Positions 52,414 to 61,549 of a stretch of 64,000 nt of DNA are shown in pieces (position 1 is the stretch's first letter; every line of letters begins with the position of its first letter). The stretch spans positions 310,001 through 374,000 of the forward strand of contig CAVXUA010000008.1 of assembly GCA_963764825.1 (NCBI GenBank), read 5' to 3'. A program made the position numbers and the translations under genes. The DNA comes from JAZGGS01 sp963764825. GTDB taxonomy: Bacteria; Bacteroidota; Ignavibacteria; Ignavibacteriales; Ignavibacteriaceae. The notes under the pieces are model-generated. The model searched no databases and had not been told where the DNA came from. It saw only the letters and a list, made by a program, of their open reading frames with translations.

Positions 52414-53883
52414 ATGTTTGAAAAATTAAAGCAGCTTACAGTAGATACTGCAGTTTACGGTGTAAGCACAATGGTTGGGCGGTTTCTTAATTTTATCCTT
52501 GTCCCATTTTTTACAAACATTTTTCTGCCTTCTGATTACGGAATAATTCAGATAATTTATGCTTACATAGCAATCTTAAATATTGTTTACATCTATGGCA
52601 TGGATTCTGCCTACTTGAAGTTTGCGGCTGTTAAAGAAATTGGAGATGATAAAGATAATTTTTCAACTCCATACATTTCTGTTTTTGTTACTTCACTGGT
52701 TCTAAGCTTTTTTATCATCCTGAATAAAAATTCAATTACTAATGTGCTGGGAATCCCTGCAGAATATCATTACCTGGTTTACATAGCTGCAGGTGTAATT
52801 TTTCTCGATTCGAATGCTGTTATTCCGTATCTAAAATTAAGATTAGACAGGCATGCAAAGAAATTTTCGCTCTTTAAGATTTTACAAATCTGTGTAAATA
52901 TAATTCTTAATCTCTATTTTATTTTGGTATTAGGGTGGGGAATTGAAGCAATCATAATTAGCAATTTACTTGCTTCGCTTGCTGCCCTTATTCTTTTGTT
53001 GCCAACAATAGCCAGGCATTTCAGATTCAGATTTAACACAAAATTGTTTAAGCGCTTATTCAAATTTGGATTGCCTTTTTTACCCGCAGGGCTTTCGGTT
53101 ATGGTTGTACAGGTTATTGATGTACCAATACTTGAAAAACTTACAAATTTAAAAACTGTTGGAGTTTACAAAGCAAATTACAAGCTTGGCATTTTTATGA
53201 TGCTCTTCGTAAATATGTTTCAGTATGCCTGGCAGCCGTTCTTTCTGCATAACGCAAATGAACCAAATGCAAAAGAAATGTTTGCAAAAGTTCTTACATA
53301 CTTTACTATAATAGGTAGTATAATACTTGTGGTGCTTTCACTCTTCATAACCGATCTTGCAAGAATACAAATTGCGGGCTACTCACTTATTGGTTCACTT
53401 TACTGGGGTGGATTATATATTGTGCCCATAATTCTTCTATCCTTTTTAATAAACGGTATGCATATGATTTTTTCTGCAGGAATTTATATTGAAGAAAAGA
53501 GCCTATATGTACCGCTGGTTACGGGTTTAGGGGCTGCAACAAGCATTGCAGTAAATTTTGCTCTCATTCCTCCTTTAGGAATTACAGGAGCTGCAATTGC
53601 TACATTTGCAAGCTATTTAGTAATGGCTATTGGCTATTTTGTAGTAACACAAAAGTTTTATAATGTAAAATACGAGTATGCACGTATTGCAAAAGTTTTT
53701 GCAGGAATATTGTTTGTTGCGATCTGTTATTATATCTTAATTTATAATGATAGCTTAACTCTATTATTAAAAGGAATAATATCGATCGGTTTTCTTTCAT
53801 ATTTATATTTTGTTGCTATGGATAGAAATGAAATTAAAGTGATTAAACAAAAACTTGCAGAAAGTAGAAAAGGAAAGAAGTAA
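52414..53883 (+). CDS. MOP-family polysaccharide flippase (second copy)
   Basis: A 489-residue protein with about 14 helices. The start QLTVDTAVYGVSTMVGRFLN and FFTNIFLPSDYGIIQIIYAY are typical of Polysacc_synt flippases; ITGAAIATFASYLVMAIGYF marks the C-terminal domain. It belongs to a different branch from the flippase at 38 kb. It lies outside the main glycosyltransferase run, six bases before dut. Substrate unknown. Intact. Confidence 0.88.
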   Translation: MFEKLKQLTVDTAVYGVSTMVGRFLNFILVPFFTNIFLPSDYGIIQIIYAYIAILNIVYIYGMDSAYLKFAAVKEIGDDKDNFSTPYISVFVTSLVLSFFIILNKNSITNVLGIPAEYHYLVYIAAGVIFLDSNAVIPYLKLRLDRHAKKFSLFKILQICVNIILNLYFILVLGWGIEAIIISNLLASLAALILLLPTIARHFRFRFNTKLFKRLFKFGLPFLPAGLSVMVVQVIDVPILEKLTNLKTVGVYKANYKLGIFMMLFVNMFQYAWQPFFLHNANEPNAKEMFAKVLTYFTIIGSIILVVLSLFITDLARIQIAGYSLIGSLYWGGLYIVPIILLSFLINGMHMIFSAGIYIEEKSLYVPLVTGLGAATSIAVNFALIPPLGITGAAIATFASYLVMAIGYFVVTQKFYNVKYEYARIAKVFAGILFVAICYYILIYNDSLTLLLKGIISIGFLSYLYFVAMDRNEIKVIKQKLAESRKGKK

Positions 53884-53889
53884 TTATTT

Positions 53890-54345
53890 ATGGCTGAACC
53901 GATTATCATCAAGTTTAAAAGATTAAAGAAAAACCTGGCGGATATCCCTCTTCCATCTTATTCAACAAGTGGAAGTGCTGGAATGGATGTACATGCAGGA
54001 ATTGAAGAACAATTAATTTTAAAACCGGGCGAGGTTGAACTAGTTCCTACAAACTTATCTGTAGAAATTCCTACTGGATTCGAAATACAGGTTAGACCAA
54101 GAAGTGGATTGGCTGCGAAACACAGTATTGGAATTCTTAATTCACCTGGTACTATTGACTCTGATTACAGGGGCGAAATAAAAATAATATTAATAAATTT
54201 TGGCAAGAAGGAATTTGTTATTAAGCCCGGCGAAAGAATTGCTCAGCTAATAGTTTCAAGGGTTTACACTGCACAGCTTACCGAAGTTAAAGAACTAAAC
54301 AACACAACCAGAGGTGAAGGCGGATTTGGTCATACAGGGCGTTAG
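53890..54345 (+). CDS. dut: Deoxyuridine 5'-triphosphate nucleotidohydrolase (dUTPase)
   Basis: This trimeric enzyme hydrolyses dUTP to dUMP, keeping uracil out of DNA. All five motifs are present in its 151 residues: SAGMDVHA, RPRSGLAAKH, NSPGTIDSDYRGEIKI, GERIAQLIVS and RGEGGFGHTGR. Length and order are standard. Six bases separate it from the flippase gene. Confidence 0.97.
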   Translation: MAEPIIIKFKRLKKNLADIPLPSYSTSGSAGMDVHAGIEEQLILKPGEVELVPTNLSVEIPTGFEIQVRPRSGLAAKHSIGILNSPGTIDSDYRGEIKIILINFGKKEFVIKPGERIAQLIVSRVYTAQLTEVKELNNTTRGEGGFGHTGR

Positions 54346-54470
54346 GTATCCAAAAAAATAATCCCTGATTTGACATTTCTATTTCCAATTGAGTAAACTT
54401 CGGCTAGAAAATATTCAATTCTTTCTGCTATTTTTTTTCACCTGTTTTGGGTACTTAATATTTATATACT

Positions 54471-57400
54471 ATGACAGATTTTATTCATCTTCATAACCAT
54501 AGCCATTACAGTCTTCAGGATGGCGCATGCACTATTGACGGACTTATTGCGGCTGCAAAGAAGAACAACATGAGTTCAGTTGCTTTGACTGATCATGGTG
54601 TATTGTATGGAGTTGGTGAGTTTTACAAGAAAGCAACAAAAGCTGGTGTTAAACCTATTATCGGCATGGAAGCATACATTGTTGACGATGGAAGCCGGAA
54701 GGATAGAGGTAAGACAGATGGGAACGGAATCAGTAGGAAGAAAAAAAAATATAACCATCTTATACTTCTAGCAAAAAACAAAAAAGGATTTAAAAACCTA
54801 TCTAAATTATCTACACTTGGTCACACCGAAGGATTTTATTACAAACCAAGAATTGACCTGGAATTATTAAAGCTTTATAGTGCTGGACTTGTGGTCACAT
54901 CTGCTTGTGCCAGCGGTGTGGTTTCCGCTCATCTTGTTGATGGAAATTACGATAAGGCAAAACAGGTTGCGAAAGTTTATAAAGAGATTTTTGAAGATGA
55001 TTTTTACCTGGAAATCCAGGATCATGGAATGCCGATTGATAAACCAATCCTGGAAATGATGCCAAAGATTTCTAAGGAATTAGGGATTAAATTAGTTGCT
55101 ACAAATGATTGTCACTACATAGAAAAAGATCATTCAATTGCGCATAACATTTTGTTATTGCTTGGTGATAAAAATGGCGCCAATTACAGAGATTTAAGAT
55201 ACGGAACAGACCAGGTTTATTTTAAATCTGCAAAAGAAATGATTGATCTATTTAAAGATTATGATGGAGCCGTTGAAAATACTTTAGAAATTGATTCTAA
55301 AATTGATTTGCAATTAGATTTTGAAGGACATCATTTCCCTGAGTTTCCAATTCCGGATGATTCATCAGCAAAAACTATTGATGATTATTTCGAATTGCTG
55401 GCACGAGAAGGGCTAAAAAATAAAAAGCTTGAGCTTACAGGTGAGGTTGAAGAAAGATTTAATTTTGAGATCAATACAATAAAGAGCATGGGTTTTTCCG
55501 GTTACTTTCTCGTTGTTCAGGATTTTATTAATGCTGCTAAAAGTAAAAATATTCCTGTAGGACCAGGAAGAGGAAGTGTTGCTGGAAGCATAGTAGCTTA
55601 TGCACTTGGTATAACAACTATAAATCCTCTTAAGTATAACCTTCTCTTCGAGAGGTTCTTAAATCCAGCTAGAAAATCGATGCCCGATATAGATGTTGAT
55701 TTTGCCGATGATCAGCGTGGTGATGTGATAGATTATGTTAAAGAAAAATACGGCGAAGAGTGTGTAACCCAGATAATTACTTTTAATCGTCTTTCATCAA
55801 AAGCTGTTATAAGAGATGTTGCGAGAGTCTTAAAAATCCCAATACCAACAGTTAATAATATTACCAAATTCATTCCTTCAAAGTTTGGTAAAGTGTTTTC
55901 AATTGAACAAGCACTTAAGGAAGTGCCTGAACTTAAATGGGTGAAAACTTCGAAAGAACCTGAAATACAGGAACTTATAAAACATGCAAAAGTTCTTGAA
56001 GGGATGAACAGGAATGCGTCGAAGCATGCCGCAGGGGTGGTTATTACACCGGGTGATGTTAGCGATTATGTTCCTCTAGCAAATGCTGTAGCACAGAACG
56101 ATATTGTTACTCAGTATAACATGAAAGATATTGAGCAAGCAGGACTGCTTAAAATGGATTTCTTAGGATTACGAACTTTAACAATCATTCGTGATACACT
56201 TTCGCTTATTAAGAAAAATCATAATGTAGAAATTGATATTGATGAAATTCCTCTGGATGATGAAAATTCTTACCAGCTTTTTGCAAAAGGACAAACCACA
56301 GGAATATTCCAGTTTGAATCTCCCCCGATGCGCGAGTATCTTAAAAAACTTAATCCAACAAGCTTAAGTGATCTTGCTGCAATGAATGCATTGTACCGCC
56401 CGGGACCTATGGAATTTATTGATCAATTTATTGACAGGAAATTTGGAAGAAAGCAGGTTAAATATCTTCATCCAATTTTAGAGGAGATACTAAAAGAAAC
56501 ATACGGAATTATAGTTTACCAGGAACAGGTAATACAGATTGCAAACAAAATTGGTGGAATGAGTCTTGCTGAAGCTGATATCCTTCGTCGTGCAATGGGT
56601 AAAAAAGATCTTCTTGCAATGAAGGAGCAAAAGGCAAAATTTATTGAGGGTGCAGATGCTAAGGGAATTAGTAAAAAAATAGCCAGCGAAATTTTTATCT
56701 CAATAGATAAATTTGCTAACTACGGTTTTAATAAAAGTCATGCTGTTGCATATAGTTATATTGCCTATCAAACAGCTTACCTTAAAGCTTATTATCCCTC
56801 GGAATTTCTTGCTGCTAACCTAACCAACGAGTTTGAGAACACCGATAAAGTTTCAAACTTTTTGGAAGATTGCCGCCGCTTAAATATTAAGGTGCTTCCG
56901 CCAGATGTTAACAATGCTTCTGTTAATTTTGATGTTACTGATGGCAGGATAGGATTTGGAATGATAGCAATTAAAAATGTTGGTAAAAATGCTGTTGAGG
57001 TAATTATTAAAGCACGCAAAAAACTTGAAAGGAATTTCACCAGCATTTTTGATTTTTGTATAAACGTGGATACAAGGTTAGTAAACAAAAGAACTCTTGA
57101 AGGCTTAGTGACTGCCGGTTCGTTCGATTCTATGGATACCAATCGCGCTGCACTGTATAATGCGGTAGAAAAAGCTCTTGAGTTTGGTGGCAAAATGCAA
57201 CACTCGGTTTTTTCTAATGAGAATTCCTTATTTGGTGGGATAGAAGATTTAGAAATAACGGAACCGGAACTTCAGGATATTAAACCTTGGAGTGAAAAGG
57301 AAAGACTTGGAAAAGAAAGAGAAGCGGTTGGTTTTTACATTTCAGGTCATCCTTTACATAAGTATGATGTTGAATATAATTCTTTTACAAATTTTCATAT

Positions 57401-57931
57401 TGGCAAAGACAAAAATATAAATGAAGAAGATGTTGTTAAAGTTTGCGGCGTAATAACAGGTGTTAGAAAAAAGATTGATAAATCTGGTAAGAATATGGCA
57501 TTCTTTACCATTGATGATTTTTCAGGTTCTTGTGAATGTATAATGTTTTCAAAAATATATGCAAATGATGGGGGGTATGTTGAAGAAGAAGAATCAGTTT
57601 TAGTTATTGGGAAGTTAGAAAGCAGCGGCGATGCTGTAAAAATTCATGTTAATAAACTTTTTCCGTTGGATAGAGCAAGAGTAGAACTTTCCAAAAGTAT
57701 AAATATTAATATTAATAAAGATGTTGTGTCTGCCGATAAAATTTCCTTACTAAAACCCATTCTTGGAAAATAACAAAGGTAACACTCCTGTCTTTCTTTC
57801 ACTAGGCAAAAATGGTTCACGCGGTTCATTGTATGCATTTAAAGGAGTTCAGGGTAAAGGTATCCGAGGATCTTATCAAAGAAGTAACTACATTACTTGG
57901 TGATGGATCTCTCCGCCTGAATTCTCAATGA
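54471..57931 (+). CDS. dnaE: DNA polymerase III subunit alpha, two frameshifts near the 3' end
   Basis: The replicative polymerase. An N-terminal PHP domain (IHLHNHSHYSLQDGACTIDG), the polymerase core with GPGRGSVAGSIVAYALGIT and the catalytic MPDIDVDFAD, then FANYGFNKSHAVAYS, a helix-hairpin-helix region, and an OB fold (VVKVCGVITGVRKKIDKSGK). The open frame ends at 57773 with ILGK. Deleting one G gives ILENNKGNTPVFLSL; a second shift near 57838 gives LHLKEFRVKVSEDLIKEVTT and a stop at 57931. About 1153 residues result. An essential gene broken only at its tail argues for sequence errors, though a slightly short protein could still work. Confidence 0.95.
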
Positions 57932-58056
57932 TTTTGAAATAGAGATAATTATTATAAATAATATTCCTGGTAAAAGTCAATAGCTTAATAGATTTGTTTC
58001 ACTTTTACCTATTTTGTATAATTGCTTGCGATGATAGTTAAAAACATGTAATACGA

Positions 58057-58872
58057 ATGAGTAAAAATAACAATACAAAATACTGGGCTGTAATTTTAGG
58101 TGCTTCATCAGGCTTCGGCGAAGCAACCGCGGTGAAACTTTCTGCAGATGGTTACAACATAATTGGTGTGCATCTCGATAGACAGGCGACAATGCACAAT
58201 GTTGAAAAAATTATTAGCCAGATAAATAAAAATGGAAGCGAAGCTTTATTCTTTAATGTAAATGCTGCCGATAGGTTTAAGAGAGGCGAAATAGTTAATG
58301 AAATTAAGAATAAACTAAATGGGGAACCTCTTATTAAAGTAACTATGCATTCATTAGCTTTTGGGGCTTTAAGGCCATTTATTCCTAAAGAAGAAGAGCA
58401 AGGTATAACACATGCACAAATGGAAATGACACTTGATGTGATGGCTCACTCTTTAGTTTACTGGGTGCAGGAACTTTTTCTGAATAACCTGCTTGCAAAA
58501 CAGGGAAGAGTTTTTGCGATGACCAGTTCAGGCGGGCGCTCATCAATTCCATATTATGGTGCAGTATCTGCAGCTAAAGCTGCTCTTGAATCTCATGTAA
58601 GACAATTATCGGTTGAACTTGGACCAATGGATATTTCGGTAAATGCGATTATGGCTGGTGTAACTGACACGCCTGCTCTTAGAAAAATACCTGGCAGCTC
58701 AGAAATGGTTGATATTGCTTTAAAGAAGAATCCCAAAAAAAGGTTAACAACCACTTCAGATGTTGCGAAAGTAATCTCGCTCCTTTGTAAAGATGGAGGG
58801 GAATGGATTAGCGGCGGAATAATAAATGCTGACGGCGGGGAAGACATTGTAAGTTATGTGGGGCAAAATTAA
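58057..58872 (+). CDS. SDR-family reductase, enoyl-ACP reductase-like (FabI/FabL)
   Basis: A 271-residue Rossmann protein. GASSGFGEA is at 15-23. The active-site spacing is Tyr167-x6-Lys174 (YGAVSAAK), which is the FabI/FabL enoyl-ACP reductase pattern rather than the usual Tyr-x3-Lys of SDRs. SVNAIMAGVTDTPALRKIPG and ISGGIINADGG follow. It may therefore reduce enoyl-ACP in fatty acid synthesis, but the N-terminal motif (GASSGFG) is SDR-like and substrate is not proven. No other enoyl reductase is seen in the window. Intact. Confidence 0.8.
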   Translation: MSKNNNTKYWAVILGASSGFGEATAVKLSADGYNIIGVHLDRQATMHNVEKIISQINKNGSEALFFNVNAADRFKRGEIVNEIKNKLNGEPLIKVTMHSLAFGALRPFIPKEEEQGITHAQMEMTLDVMAHSLVYWVQELFLNNLLAKQGRVFAMTSSGGRSSIPYYGAVSAAKAALESHVRQLSVELGPMDISVNAIMAGVTDTPALRKIPGSSEMVDIALKKNPKKRLTTTSDVAKVISLLCKDGGEWISGGIINADGGEDIVSYVGQN

Positions 58873-58911
58873 AAATTGAACATTTTTTAAAGAATAACTC
58901 AAGGAATAATA

Positions 58912-59232
58912 ATGGGACTAATAGAAATAACAGATGACAATTTTGAAACTGAAGTTATAAATTCAGATTTACCGGTACTTATAGATTTTTGGGCAGTTTG
59001 GTGCGGGCCATGTAAAATGATTGCGCCTATTGTGGAAGAACTGGCAACAGAATATGATGGAAAAGCTAAAATTGGAAAACTGGATGTGGATTCGAATCAG
59101 CAAACTTCAATTAAATATGGTGTAAGAAGCATTCCTACATTATTGCTTTTTAAAGACGGTGAATTGAAGGATACAATAATTGGTGCTGTTCCAAAAACTA
59201 ATATAGTTGAAAAATTAAATGCCCAGGTTTAG
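58912..59232 (+). CDS. trxA: Thioredoxin
   Basis: A 106-residue cytoplasmic thioredoxin. The redox motif WCGPC is at residues 30-34 within FWAVWCGPCKMIAPIVEELA, the cis-proline is in RSIPTLLLFKDG. It reduces protein disulfides, including ribonucleotide reductase. Intact, standard length, AAGGAATAAT upstream of the ATG. Confidence 0.96.
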   Translation: MGLIEITDDNFETEVINSDLPVLIDFWAVWCGPCKMIAPIVEELATEYDGKAKIGKLDVDSNQQTSIKYGVRSIPTLLLFKDGELKDTIIGAVPKTNIVEKLNAQV

Positions 59233-59608
59233 TTTTAATTGAACACATTTACGATTGCTAATTATTTATTTAAGAAAAGAGAGAAGTGTTTAATTGCTTA
59301 CCGTTTTGGATAATAAAAATTGAAAATTATAAATAAACGGTTAGCAAGCTAATTATTCGGTTTATATTAAATTTTAACGGATTTTTATATCTATTGACAT
59401 TTTTCCAAAAAAACGTTAATTCTCTGTAGCAAATATTTAGTTGCTTGAAAACTTGACATAAAACTAAGTGAGTGTTAATTTGATAAAGTGTTTAAAATTT
59501 AACATAATTTAACAACGAAGTTAAATCCTCGGGTAGTATAATTAAAGATTTAATAAAGATTTTTAACCAACTTAATTCATCTTTCATAATTAAAAAAAGG
59601 AGAGTAGT
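59233..59608. other. Gene-free stretch with promoter and 5' leader
   Basis: About 375 very AT-rich bases between trxA and the secreted protein gene. It contains the promoter at 59453-59482 and a leader of about 120 bases. I see no ORF or strong hairpin in the rest. Confidence 0.5.
59453..59482 (+). promoter_or_regulatory. Promoter of the T9SS-secreted protein gene
   Basis: TTGACA begins at 59453 and TTAATTTG is at 59475-59482, one mismatch to TAnnTTTG. The TTG to -7 spacing is 19 bases, the same as in the rRNA promoter of this window. Confidence 0.6.
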
Positions 59609-61396
59609 ATGCTCAACAAATTTACAACTCTAACTATGGTCTTATTATTGTTTGGATTTTGCGCATTACATGCGCAGACTGATATTCTTAACCAGACAAA
59701 ACCAGACTTAGTTATTTCTGGTGATGAGACACCAGATATGAGTGGAATTGAAATAATTGAGGTTAATGGTACACAGGTATTTGGTCCTGTTCAGACAAGC
59801 CAATTTACCTGGGATGTGCATAATATCACAGATAGAGCAACTGGTTACGATCTTCAATCCAATGGTTCTACACAGCAAGTATGGGTAGATCTTAATAACC
59901 CGGATTTCTTACATGCAGCGTTCACAAACTCCCAGGAAACTGTAACATGGGGCGATAGAACTTGTTTGTACTTTGGTAGCACTGATGCTGGAGTTAGCTG
60001 GTTTGAGTTAGGTCCTGTTCCTACTACTACAAGATGCGGATTCCCAGCAATTTATGGTGATGCTTCTGGCTCAGCTGTTATTACCAATCATAATGCAGTA
60101 TTTACTACAACACATGCAACTATTATGATTGATAACAGTCCATTTGAATATAATTTTACTAATCATGATCCTGGTGTTCAGCCTACTGATGGTGATGCAA
60201 TATGGCCGAGGCATACAGTTGTAGATGGCAAAGTTATTATGGCTGCTTCTCAAAATGGTCCTGATAGTTTCTTCGTAAACGTATTGGATCCATCTGTACC
60301 TTCCTTTTTGGGATGGTATGACATTGATGGTGAGCAGGCAGAGCAATATTCTTTTGCAGTTTCTGATGGCGGAAAAGTTGGTTTAGCTTATAACGGTCAA
60401 CCAACAAATTCACAGGATGGTGATGTTTATTATATCGAATCTACAGATGCTGGTATGACCTGGACTGCTCCAACACTAGTTTGGGCTAGAGACCATGGTG
60501 CTGATACTACAATGGGCGCTATTAGAGGCGTAGCCGTTAATTTTTATGGTGAAGATCCTGTTGTTGCTTGGGAAACCTGTCAGCAGATATTCTCATCAGG
60601 TAATTTTTTCCCGGGTCTTCCAAGTAATATTATGTTATGGGGACCACATTTAAATGGCGGTACAGCAGTTGTAATTGCTGATAGTAATAATGTTCCTTAT
60701 GCCCCTATACTCGGAACTAACGATGTAATGGTTCCTATTTGTCGTCCGGTTCTAGGTCGGTCTCAAATGAATGACTATCTGTTCATGGCATTTACTGTTG
60801 CCTCTGAAGATGTTTACCCAAGTCCTGATACAACTTCATATACTGATGGATATTTTATGTACAGTGAGGATGGCGGAAACGTTTGGAGTGTCCCCGAGAA
60901 ATTTACACCGGATGCACCACGGTTAGATTGGAGATATCCTAGTATTGTTGATGTTAGTCCAACTGCAACATTAGATGATGCTGCTATTACAGTGCATATT
61001 GTAATTCAGGGCGATTCAATTCCTGGAAGCACGGTTAATACTGCAGGACAACCTGTTGCCGTTTCAGCTCAATATTATCATTTCTCGACTGAGATATTAC
61101 TTGTTAGCGCAGACGAAGATCCAGTAATTGTTAACAATTTTAATTTAGAGCAAAACTATCCTAACCCATTTAACCCAAGTACACAAATTAATTATACCCT
61201 TGCCGAAAGAAGCAATGTAACAATTAAAGTGTACGATGTGTTGGGAAATGAAGTTGCTACATTAGTTAATACAACCCAGGAAGCCGGTGCATACGATGTT
61301 AACTTCGATGCATCAAAACTTTCTTCAGGATTGTATGTTTATACACTTAGTGCAGGTAATTTTACATCATCCAAAAAAATGATGCTATTGAAATAA
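59609..61396 (+). CDS. Secreted Asp-box protein with type IX secretion sorting domain
   Basis: A 595-residue protein. A Sec signal (MLNKFTTLTMVLLLFGFCAL, then HAQ) is followed by a region with three Asp-box motifs (STDAGVSW about 124, STDAGMTW about 278, SEDGGNVW about 419), pointing to a sialidase-like beta-propeller. No catalytic sialidase residues could be assigned, so binding or structural roles are equally possible. The last 80 residues are the C-terminal sorting domain (NYPNPFNPSTQINYTL, VYDVLGNEVATLVN, SSGLYVYTLSAG, SSKKMMLLK) for export by the type IX system and surface attachment. AAAGGAGAG precedes the ATG. No T9SS core genes are in the window. Confidence 0.88.
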   Translation: MLNKFTTLTMVLLLFGFCALHAQTDILNQTKPDLVISGDETPDMSGIEIIEVNGTQVFGPVQTSQFTWDVHNITDRATGYDLQSNGSTQQVWVDLNNPDFLHAAFTNSQETVTWGDRTCLYFGSTDAGVSWFELGPVPTTTRCGFPAIYGDASGSAVITNHNAVFTTTHATIMIDNSPFEYNFTNHDPGVQPTDGDAIWPRHTVVDGKVIMAASQNGPDSFFVNVLDPSVPSFLGWYDIDGEQAEQYSFAVSDGGKVGLAYNGQPTNSQDGDVYYIESTDAGMTWTAPTLVWARDHGADTTMGAIRGVAVNFYGEDPVVAWETCQQIFSSGNFFPGLPSNIMLWGPHLNGGTAVVIADSNNVPYAPILGTNDVMVPICRPVLGRSQMNDYLFMAFTVASEDVYPSPDTTSYTDGYFMYSEDGGNVWSVPEKFTPDAPRLDWRYPSIVDVSPTATLDDAAITVHIVIQGDSIPGSTVNTAGQPVAVSAQYYHFSTEILLVSADEDPVIVNNFNLEQNYPNPFNPSTQINYTLAERSNVTIKVYDVLGNEVATLVNTTQEAGAYDVNFDASKLSSGLYVYTLSAGNFTSSKKMMLLK

Positions 61397-61413
61397 AATT
61401 ATAATCTAATTGG

Positions 61414-61463
61414 AACGGGTGGGTTATCCAATTATCACATTGGTTAATTCGCCCGTTTTTTTT
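61414..61463 (+). terminator. Intrinsic terminator after the secreted protein gene
   Basis: AACGGG (61414-61419) pairs with CCCGTT (61452-61457) and the inner arms CCAAT/ATTGG also pair, followed by an eight-base T run. Confidence 0.88.
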
Positions 61464-61549
61464 AGAATTAAGTTTGTTTAATAGATTGTTGAAACTTGCA
61501 GAACATTTAATTAAGAAAAGAATTTAGTAAATAATTGTGTGGAGAAGCG

